Source of the DNA: an uncultured Christensenella sp.
GTDB taxonomy: Bacteria; Bacillota; Clostridia; Christensenellales; UBA3700
Reading direction: 5' to 3'
DNA: 21,846 nt
Assembly (NCBI GenBank): GCA_910583735.1
Contig: CAJTXS010000025.1
Location: 1 to 21,846, forward strand
This document shows positions 16,554-21,846 of this stretch, piece after piece; position 1 is the first letter of the stretch, and every line of letters begins with the position of its first letter. The position numbers were made by a program, and so were the translations under genes. The notes under the pieces are model-generated. The model ran no database searches. It had not been told where the DNA came from and saw only the letters and a list, made by a program, of their open reading frames with translations.

Positions 16554-16929
16554 TTGATCGCGGCAGCGGCGGCGTAAAAAGAAGGGTGCGATTCGGCTTT
16601 GCGGCAGAGGCGCAGGATATTAAATAGGCGATCAAATGCTTAGACGCGGCACCGTATTAATGCTGCGATATAGTATTATGGATACGATATAATGACGATG
16701 CCGAGATATAATATCAAGGCGCGGCGGAATTAGCTATCAACATTATCAATATTATGTAATAGGGAGCGCTGCGGACAGCGGAGAGCGAAGCGGAAACTGC
16801 GATAGATAGGCAGCGGCATAAGATTTATACATTGCAATAAAGGCGTCGAAATCGGTTGGGAGACGGGACGTTAAGGAGCGGAAATCAGAGAGCGGATATC
16901 CGATAAAGAGGCTATAGCAGAGGAGAGAT
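16554..16929 (+). other. Gene-free gap between polA and coaE
   Basis: 376 bp with no plausible gene. A weak 8-bp inverted repeat (16554-16561 with 16628-16635) follows polA. No terminator or clear promoter was found. In many Firmicutes mutM/fpg lies here; no remnant of it is recognisable. Confidence 0.4.
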
Positions 16930-17541
16930 ATGGGCGTAAAGATAGCGCTATACGGAGGAATAGGCAGCGGCAAGAGCACCGCAGCCGATATTATTCGCAG
17001 CCTCGGCATACGCGTGGCGGACTGCGATAGGGTGTATCGCGAGCACGTGCTAAGCGATAGCAATTACCGAGATATGCTCGTCGCGCGATACGGCGCCGAT
17101 ATAGTAAAAGGCGGAGCAATCGATACGCGAGCGCTCGGCAAAATAGTGTACGCCGACAGGGCGGAAAAGGCGTGGCTGGACTCCGTCGCGCATCCGCTGA
17201 TAATGGAGCTGACGTTAAGGCAAATTAGCGATTGCGACTTGGCTTTTGCGGAAGTGCCGCTACTGTACGAGGGCGGCTTTAGAGATATGTTCGACGCCGC
17301 GGCGCTGGTTACTTGCAGCCTCGAGAAGAGAATAGATAGACTGGTTAAGGACAGGTACGCGGGCGAGGGCGGCGAGAGCTATGTGCGTAAGGCAGCGGCG
17401 GCGCAGGCAAGCGACGAGCAACTCAAAAGCATAGCCGATTACGTAATAGACAATAACGGTTCGCGTGAACAATTGAGGACGCAGATAGAGGCGCTGATAG
17501 GGGAGATTAAGGCGCGATTTAATATAGCCGATAGGCGTTGA
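16930..17541 (+). CDS. coaE: Dephospho-CoA kinase
   Basis: 203 residues, normal length. Catalyses the last step of coenzyme A synthesis, ATP-dependent 3'-phosphorylation of dephospho-CoA, in the cytoplasm. Visible features: Walker A GGIGSGKST (9-17), the substrate-side ADCDRVYRE (30-38), the CoA-domain segment VAHPLI, FAEVPLLYEGG (an acidic-PLL motif typical of CoaE) and the C-terminal ADYVIDNNGS nucleotide-base motif. The start ATG follows AGGAGAG at 16921. It is downstream of polA in the same direction, the classic polA-mutM-coaE order without mutM. Confidence 0.95.
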   Translation: MGVKIALYGGIGSGKSTAADIIRSLGIRVADCDRVYREHVLSDSNYRDMLVARYGADIVKGGAIDTRALGKIVYADRAEKAWLDSVAHPLIMELTLRQISDCDLAFAEVPLLYEGGFRDMFDAAALVTCSLEKRIDRLVKDRYAGEGGESYVRKAAAAQASDEQLKSIADYVIDNNGSREQLRTQIEALIGEIKARFNIADRR

Positions 17542-17558
17542 TTTTGCAGCTTTAGCTA

Positions 17559-17593
17559 TACTTGATTGCCGCGGCAGAGCGGTTGATTAAGTA
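17559..17593 (+). terminator. Hairpin downstream of coaE
   Basis: TACTT-AT-CCGC (17559-17572) pairs with GCGG-AT-AAGTA (17579-17593) with small internal loops, 18 nt after the coaE stop. There is no U-run, so termination is uncertain. Confidence 0.35.
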
Positions 17594-17925
17594 TATAATG
17601 CGCTCAATATAGATTATAATTTGGGCGTAGATATTTAGCTCTATGGGGAGCATTTTAATTTGCGCAGGCGACATTTTGTATCTATAAAGGCGAGCGGCGC
17701 ATTTTATACGATAACTTGCAGATAAGAAGAAATTATTCTATATTACTATTAAATAAGTGATAAACAAGAATAGTTGAGCCTGTTTATTTCTAAATCAACC
17801 TGAACAAGAATCGATAGACGTTGTCTGTGCGCAGCAGACCCCGGCAATGCGACGCGCTTAATCGAACGGCATTATGTTTTATTAAGTATATGCAATGATT
17901 TTTGTTTGTGAGCGAGTTAAGGATG
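17594..17925. other. Gene-free AT-rich gap
   Basis: About 330 bp between converging coaE and the MscS gene. A 7-bp hairpin, ATAAACA (17760-17766) with TGTTTAT (17781-17787), is the only clear structure. No gene seen. Confidence 0.4.
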
Positions 17926-18007
17926 AGCCGTGCAAGACTTTAGTTCCTTGCTTAACTTGCCCGCACGTGTAGGCAAGGGTATCGGGGATAGCTAAAGTCT
18001 TGCGGCT
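17926..18007 (-). terminator. Long structured 3' hairpin after the MscS gene
   Basis: GCAAGACTTTAG (17932-17943) pairs perfectly with 17992-18003; the stem extends by AGCC/GGCT across a 2-nt bulge. Inside, GCAAGG/GGCAAG (17972-17978) can pair with either CCTTGC (17946-17951) or CTTGCC (17956-17961), giving two exclusive inner folds. It lies 14 nt past the MscS stop codon. There is no clear U-run. Confidence 0.5.
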
Positions 18008-18021
18008 TATAAGGTCGGCTG

Positions 18022-18861
18022 TCAGCCGTCGTTTCGCATGTGGATGTCCAGCTGGTTGAAGGGTATCTCGTAGCCGCCTTCCATAAGTTCGTCGGTTATC
18101 TTCTCCATGAGGTCGTTGCGCACGCCCCAGTAGTTGTCGAAGTCGGTCCATACCTTGAGCGAGAGCACCAGCCCGTGCGCTCCGTGCTCTACCAGTCTGC
18201 ATGAGGGCGCGGGATCGCCAAGCACGCGTTCGTCCGCTGTCGCGCAATTAAGGCATAATTCTTTAGCCGCCTTGTAGTCGTTGCCGTACGATATGGTGAA
18301 CATCAGCTCTTGGCGCAGGTTGGGCTTGGTGTTGAAGTTGGATAGCTTGTTGCCGGTGACTTGCGAGTTGGGAATGCAGACGACGAGGTTGTCCGCAGTC
18401 ACGATGTATGTGTACATTATCGTGATGTTCTCGACTACGCCCGTCTCGTCGCTCACGGTGATTTTGTCGCCGATGCGGAAGGGTCTGGTCACAAGTATCA
18501 CTATGCCGCCGGCAAGGTTGGACAGCGAGCCTTGCAGCGCAAGTCCTATCGTCACGCCTACCGACGCTATCGCCGCCGATATGCTCGACGTCTCGAAGCC
18601 CAGATATCCGATGTACGCGCATAGCGCCACTATCTTGATTATCCTGCCCAGCCACGGCAGCAGCACTACTCGCAGCGTGGTGTCTACGTTCTTCTTAGTC
18701 AGCCGCTTGTCGAATCTGCGCACTATCAGGTTGGTCACCTTGCACACGATGAAGAGCAGTATTGCGCCGATTATCACCTTGATGCCCTCGGTGGTTATCC
18801 AGCTCCATATCGTGTTGAGGAAGTTGTCGATGTCGAAGTTGATTGCGTTTAATAAAGTCAA
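18022..18861 (-). CDS. MscS-family mechanosensitive ion channel
   Basis: 279 residues, close to E. coli MscS (286). Three N-terminal membrane segments: TM1 about 26-47, TM2 about 64-90, and the pore-lining TM3 about 95-128 with the Gly/Ala-rich VGVTIGLALQGSLSNLAGGI, followed by TRPFRIGDKI and the beta domain GVVENITIMYTYIVTADNLVVCIPNS typical of the family. The C-terminal alpha/beta domain ends at IHMRNDG. It forms a heptameric channel that releases solutes on hypo-osmotic shock (family knowledge). The start is a TTG at 18859-18861: AGGAG (complement of 18869-18873) lies 7 nt upstream and no better start exists. It has its own extended -10 promoter and a palindrome in the leader; the 3' end carries a structured hairpin. 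Confidence 0.92.
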   Translation of the reverse strand: MTLLNAINFDIDNFLNTIWSWITTEGIKVIIGAILLFIVCKVTNLIVRRFDKRLTKKNVDTTLRVVLLPWLGRIIKIVALCAYIGYLGFETSSISAAIASVGVTIGLALQGSLSNLAGGIVILVTRPFRIGDKITVSDETGVVENITIMYTYIVTADNLVVCIPNSQVTGNKLSNFNTKPNLRQELMFTISYGNDYKAAKELCLNCATADERVLGDPAPSCRLVEHGAHGLVLSLKVWTDFDNYWGVRNDLMEKITDELMEGGYEIPFNQLDIHMRNDG

Positions 18862-18876
18862 TTGTCCGCTCCTAAA

Positions 18877-18893
18877 TATTAATCTGATTAATA
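18877..18893. promoter_or_regulatory. 17-bp palindrome at the MscS transcription start
   Basis: TATTAATC-T-GATTAATA, perfect. It lies between the -10 element (18902-18907) and the ribosome binding site (18869-18873), where a repressor would block transcription. Confidence 0.5.
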
Positions 18894-18901
18894 ATGTAAA
18901 T

Positions 18902-18931
18902 ATTATAGCATATATATATGTATTTAATCAA
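18902..18931 (-). promoter_or_regulatory. Promoter of the MscS gene
   Basis: On the minus strand: TTGATT (18926-18931), an 18-bp spacer, TATAAT (18902-18907) with the extended element TG-C. Confidence 0.65.
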
Positions 18932-18985
18932 TATTGCTAAGTTAGGTGTAAGAGTATAATACATTAAAAAGTAAATAGAAATCTC

Positions 18986-19015
18986 TTGACAAGCAGCCTA
19001 TATTTGTAATATTAT
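18986..19015 (+). promoter_or_regulatory. Promoter of tRNA-Leu
   Basis: A perfect TTGACA (18986-18991), an 18-bp spacer, TATTAT (19010-19015, overlapping a TATAAT at 19013). The start would fall about 10 nt before the mature tRNA. Confidence 0.65.
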
Positions 19016-19031
19016 AATCCAGTAAATATTT

Positions 19032-19114
19032 GCGGTTATGGCGGAACAGGCAGACGCGTACGTTTGAGGGGCGTATGGGAGACCATCCGGGTTCAAGTCC
19101 CGGTAACCGCACCA
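19032..19114 (+). tRNA. tRNA-Leu (anticodon GAG)
   Basis: Acceptor GCGGTTA (19032-19038) pairs with TAACCGC (19104-19110), then discriminator A and encoded CCA. D-arm GCG/CGC, anticodon stem TACGT/GCGTA with loop TTGAGGG (anticodon GAG), a long class-II variable arm TGG-GAGA-CCA, and T-arm CCGGG-TTCAAGT-CCCGG. The long variable arm together with GAG identifies leucine. Confidence 0.97.
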
Positions 19115-19143
19115 TTACGGGCGTATACGAACACCCGGAGAGA

Positions 19144-19173
19144 GAAACCGAATTGTCGGTTTCTTTTTCTTTT
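19144..19173 (+). terminator. Rho-independent terminator after tRNA-Leu
   Basis: GAAACCGA (19144-19151) pairs perfectly with TCGGTTTC (19156-19163), ATTG loop, followed by TTTTTCTTTT. Confidence 0.9.
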
Positions 19174-19433
19174 GCACTGTTTTCGTCCGCGCTGCCGCCA
19201 AAGTCGGGGTAATCGGGGAAAATCAAGTTCATAAGCAGTTCGTTCTTTTGTCCGCTTTTCAGATTGAAAATCACTTTCATTTTGTAGTCGTACAGCACAA
19301 CGCGATAAATGAATGTGTCAATCAATGCCTTGCGGTTTTTCGTCTTGGTATAGTCCAATGTGCGGAAATGCTGTAACCACTTGCGAATATCGTCGTATGT
19401 ATAGTCGATTTGCAACGACTTGTGAAAGTAATA
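19165..19433 (-). pseudogene. C-terminal remnant of a large serine recombinase
   Basis: The minus-strand frame encodes DDIRKWLQHFRTLDY, then KNRKALIDTFIYRVVLYDYK and MKVIFNLKSG. This matches the C-terminal end of clostridial large serine recombinases (resolvase family with zinc ribbon), where a WLEHF...RKALIDTFV...VYDDKLVIIFN pattern is usual. Only about 85 of the expected 500 or more residues remain. The frame is closed upstream by TAA (19434-19436) and there is no start, catalytic domain or zinc ribbon. Downstream it reads on through the tRNA terminator and antisense to the tRNA, which is not meaningful coding. It is probably the scar of an excised or decayed integrative element next to tRNA-Leu. 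Confidence 0.75.
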
Positions 19434-19550
19434 TTATCAAGCTCGCATACGATTCTTGAAATGTTTGCAGGACTTTATTTCTGTTTTGAGATGTGCTACT
19501 GATTATGTGAAATGTTTTTGACGCTCCAAGTAGTTTAACAATGCAACTAT

Positions 19551-19580
19551 AAAGCCGCGACATATTCGCGGCTTTATTTG
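19551..19580. terminator. Bidirectional-type terminator hairpin
   Basis: AAAGCCGCGA (19551-19560) pairs perfectly with TCGCGGCTTT (19566-19575), 5-nt loop, followed by ATTT on the plus side and by TTTATAGTT on the minus side. It could end the Sel1 gene transcript (minus), which stops 84 bp away, or the lost element's transcript. Apart from this and the recombinase remnant, 19174-19658 holds nothing recognisable. Confidence 0.7.
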
Positions 19581-19658
19581 ATAATTGCGACTATACCGGT
19601 AGCGCTCGGAATATGAAGTGGAAGGGGAGGAGTATGCGGTATGTTCCTTTAATTCTAC

Positions 19659-20843
19659 TCACAGATATCTTTTGAATTTTCTTTTTTTCAATTTTTTTAT
19701 TGCGTCGTCATTGCCTTCCGTGGCGGCGGCTTTATAGTACCTCACGGCTTCGTCAAGATCTTCATCGACGCCAATACCGTTCTCGTAAACTTCGCCGAGC
19801 GAATACATTGCGTCGTCGTTGCCTTGTTGTGCGGCGCGAGTTAGATAATCAATAGCCTTGTCGGTATCTTCTTCAACGCCGTCGCCGCAACCGTAACAAA
19901 TGCCTATTCTGAATTGGCACTTATCGCAGCCCGCGTTGGCTCCGGCGAGAAAATATTTGGCGGCTTCTTCGTCGCTTTGCTTAACGCCGTAGCCGTAAGA
20001 GTAGCAGATACCGAGATTATAAAGCGCGTCCGTACTGCCGAGTTCGGCGCCCGCCCGATACAGCATGATTGCCGCATTCATATTTTTTTCTACGCCTTCG
20101 CCGTATTGATAGCAATATCCCATGTTGGTGAAAGCCTGAAAATATTTTTGTCCCATAGAAGCCTGATACCACTTAACGGCTTCATGCAGATTGCGTTCCA
20201 CACCGTCGCCGTACTGATAGCAATATCCGACGTAACACATCGCTTTGCCGTGATTTTTTTCGGCGGCTTTTTTATACCAATCGAACGATTCTTTCGCGTC
20301 GCGTCTGATACCCCAGCCGTTTTCGTAAAAACTGCCTATTTCAAACATGGCGTCGGCATTTCCTTGCTCGGCGGACAGCTTCATCCATTTGAGAGCTTCC
20401 GAGTAATCTTGCTTTACGGCAATTCCTTCCTTATAGCAATTACCAACGTTCAGTTGCCCGATAGCATTGTATTGGTCTGCCGATTTTTTATACCACTCGA
20501 AGGCTGCATTTTCGTCCTTTTCAACGCCTATTCCGTTTTCGTAAAATGCGCCTATATTGTTTTGCGCAGGCGCATAATTCTTTTTCGCGGCAGAAAGGGT
20601 ATGCTTGAAAGCCTCCGTTTTATCTTCGTTAACGCCGCGCCCGTAAAGATAGCACAAGCCCAATGTATACTCGGCTTCCGCATAGCCTTGCTTAGCCGCG
20701 CTTTTAAGCAGTGCGACGCCTTGGTCTACATTTTCGTCTATCTCCGTACCGTCGTAATCGATACGCAATAAGATCTTGCCTAACGCACACTGTGCCGTCG
20801 CGTTACCGTTTTCGGCATCGATTTTTAATTGCTCGATATTCAT
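19659..20843 (-). CDS. Sel1-like (SLR/TPR-type) repeat protein
   Basis: 394 residues made almost wholly of ten consecutive 36-residue Sel1 repeats after a short head, with a basic KKLKKRKFKRYL tail. Each repeat has the A..xLG.xY.xG.GV..D...A..WYKKAA.xG pattern, for example YAPAQNNIGAFYENGIGV and NDDAMYSLGEVYENGIGV. Such proteins form an alpha-solenoid that binds other proteins; the partner and process are unknown. There is no signal peptide or membrane helix, so it is cytoplasmic as encoded. Many repeats carry a Cys in the helix (LGLCYLYG, YCYQYG, GICYSYG), which is unusual. Start ATG with AAGGAG 6 nt upstream. Lysine is mostly AAA, unlike the AAG-rich core genes to the left, suggesting a different origin. 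The divergent neighbour is also Sel1-like. Confidence 0.92.
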   Translation of the reverse strand: MNIEQLKIDAENGNATAQCALGKILLRIDYDGTEIDENVDQGVALLKSAAKQGYAEAEYTLGLCYLYGRGVNEDKTEAFKHTLSAAKKNYAPAQNNIGAFYENGIGVEKDENAAFEWYKKSADQYNAIGQLNVGNCYKEGIAVKQDYSEALKWMKLSAEQGNADAMFEIGSFYENGWGIRRDAKESFDWYKKAAEKNHGKAMCYVGYCYQYGDGVERNLHEAVKWYQASMGQKYFQAFTNMGYCYQYGEGVEKNMNAAIMLYRAGAELGSTDALYNLGICYSYGYGVKQSDEEAAKYFLAGANAGCDKCQFRIGICYGCGDGVEEDTDKAIDYLTRAAQQGNDDAMYSLGEVYENGIGVDEDLDEAVRYYKAAATEGNDDAIKKLKKRKFKRYL

Positions 20844-20873
20844 ATTTTACTCCTTGTTAAACATATATTCTGT

Positions 20874-20882
20874 ATTTTAGCA
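20874..20882 (-). promoter_or_regulatory. Extended -10 promoter of the Sel1 gene
   Basis: On the minus strand TG-C-TAAAAT, 31 bp upstream of the start codon. There is no good -35, so it would rely on the extended -10. Confidence 0.35.
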
Positions 20883-20939
20883 CTAAAGTTGAAAAAAGCA
20901 AATAGCCTTTATGCGGATTTATAGATGTTTATTTGATAA

Positions 20940-20969
20940 GATGTGAACGTAAAGACGTTCATAGACATC
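20940..20969. other. Hairpin in the divergent Sel1 intergenic region
   Basis: GATG-TGAACGT (20940-20950) pairs with ACGTTCA (20955-20961) and, across a TAGA bulge, CATC (20966-20969). About 100 bp upstream of the Sel1 gene; operator or transcript structure. Nothing else is seen between 20970 and 21130. Confidence 0.4.
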
Positions 20970-21132
20970 GCTCCCATGATTTTAATATTTTAATTATACC
21001 ATAGAATTATCAAAAACGATTACCATAAACAGCGAATTTGCAAGACCCAAAGTACAAATTTTGAGATTTGACCAATAATGATTTGCATATCGCGCAGAGC
21101 CGTCGGAGCATTCGATTTAGTTTATATAACTC

Positions 21133-21160
21133 TTGCAATACTATAAAAAAGTGTTATAAT
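21133..21160 (+). promoter_or_regulatory. Promoter of the right-edge gene
   Basis: TTGCAA (21133-21138), a 16-bp spacer, a perfect TATAAT (21155-21160) with the extended element TG-T. A 6-bp hairpin CGGTAT/ATACCG (21166-21182) sits at the expected transcription start. Confidence 0.65.
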
Positions 21161-21233
21161 TTATACGGTATCCTATATACCGAAAATACGGTTGCAGCGG
21201 CAATAGATATATGGAAATAAGAGATATAAGAGA

Positions 21234-21846
21234 ATGATTGAAAAGCGAAATAACAAGGCGATGGCTTTTGCAAAAAAAGTTACGGAAAAATATTTGAAAG
21301 CGATAAAATGCGACACTGAGCGTGATAGGGAAGTCTATTGCAAGTCTTCGACGGATTACTTTACGGCGTCGGAAGAAGAACTGATGAAACTTTTGCTTAA
21401 CGGCGATGATAACGCCTGTGCGCATTATGTTTTATGTCGCTTGCGGAATAATTCGATTACGGACAATGATTTGAAGCATCTTGACAATGCTTTATGTAAC
21501 ATAAACTGCGATTGTGCGCTTATCGGTTGTTTTCTTTACGGCGATAAAAAGAGCTCGTATTATGACGAGAAAAAAGCATATAATTGCTATGCAATCACGG
21601 AGCAATACGGCTTTGCAAAAGCGCACAGGATGTTGAAAAATTATGCCAAGCACGCAAAACTGATTGACGAGTCCGATGACTTCGTTTTGTTCAATAAGCT
21701 AAAAATGTGGGTATCGCAAATCAAACACAAATATTCCTCATTCAGCGTGGATGTTGTTCCTGCCGGATACTTGGATGTTATCGATTACAAAAATGCTTAC
21801 TTTGTTACCGTGCGTTTAGAGCAGCCCAACGGTTATCAGACAGACA
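21234..21846 (+). CDS. Divergent Sel1-like protein, N-terminal part (3' end outside window)
   Basis: The ATG at 21234 opens a frame (MIEKRNNKAMAFAKKVTEKY...) that has no stop up to the right edge, 204 codons. Residues about 60-150 show faint Sel1/TPR-like spacing (GDDNACAHYVLCRLRNN, then CALIGCFLYGD...YDEKKAYNCYAITEQYGFAKAHRML), after which a different domain begins (VDVVPAGYLDVIDYKNAYFVTVRLEQPN) that I do not recognise. The ribosome binding site is weak (ATAAGAGA), but a strong extended -10 promoter lies 75 bp upstream. Codon use is AAA- and TTG-rich, like the neighbouring Sel1 gene with which it is divergently arranged. Function unknown; the pair may act together. Confidence 0.7.
   Translation, partial: MIEKRNNKAMAFAKKVTEKYLKAIKCDTERDREVYCKSSTDYFTASEEELMKLLLNGDDNACAHYVLCRLRNNSITDNDLKHLDNALCNINCDCALIGCFLYGDKKSSYYDEKKAYNCYAITEQYGFAKAHRMLKNYAKHAKLIDESDDFVLFNKLKMWVSQIKHKYSSFSVDVVPAGYLDVIDYKNAYFVTVRLEQPNGYQTD

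Noticed and set aside
17882..18247. 121-codon minus-strand frame overlapping the MscS gene end
   Set aside because: Out-of-frame shadow of the MscS gene running into the 3' hairpin.
18942..19164. Extension of the recombinase frame through the tRNA
   Set aside because: It is antisense to tRNA-Leu and its terminator; open by chance and not protein-coding.
1..21846. CRISPR array, rRNA or intact transposase
   Set aside because: No regularly spaced short repeats with unique spacers, no rRNA-like sequence and no transposase motifs were found on either strand.

Overview
This window looks like chromosomal DNA from an uncultured, low-to-mid GC Firmicute of the Clostridia type. The grounds are AGGAG-type ribosome binding sites, TTGACA/TATAAT promoters with frequent extended -10 elements, hairpin-plus-U terminators, a tRNA with encoded CCA, a PolA whose proofreading domain is degenerate, and a very large repeat-built surface protein. 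Any narrower placement (for example a Christensenellales/Borkfalkiaceae-like gut lineage) is only a guess.

Layout. 1-3473: the 3' part of a giant Ig-like-repeat surface protein that runs off the left edge and ends in a Gly/Asn linker, one membrane helix and a Lys-rich tail. 3474-4357: noncoding, with a diverged tandem duplication that carries the same terminator-like hairpin twice, then an AT-rich control region with four evenly phased operator-like boxes in front of a small XRE regulator (4358-4687). 4688-5475: about 790 bp without a gene, purine-rich and full of perfect small hairpins, a candidate structured RNA. 5476-10802: a tight operon of an alpha/beta hydrolase and both subunits of a type IIA topoisomerase, more ParE/ParC-like than gyrase-like. 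10800-11736: three copies of a structured repeat element between convergent genes. 11739-13412 (minus): Na/Pi cotransporter with a PhoU-like tail. 14001-16553: DNA polymerase I. 16930-17541: dephospho-CoA kinase. 18022-18861 (minus): MscS-family channel. 19032-19114: tRNA-Leu(GAG), followed by a serine recombinase remnant. 19659-20843 (minus): Sel1-repeat protein. 21234 to the right edge: a second, divergent Sel1-like gene, also incomplete.

The core genes (topoisomerase, polA, coaE) are replication and housekeeping functions. The part to the right of tRNA-Leu looks acquired: it has recombinase debris, AAA-rich lysine codon use and two divergently transcribed Sel1-type genes.

The most unusual content is (i) the three-copy element at 10800-11736. 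Each copy opens with a nearly invariant 19-mer and then carries four successive stem-loops whose stems change sequence while keeping their pairing. One copy overlaps the parC stop codon and another lies two bases past the stop of the facing gene. (ii) Four TAACA-N3-TGTTA-type boxes spaced 32, 31 and 32 bp apart at the XRE promoter. Neither can be matched to a named family from the sequence alone.
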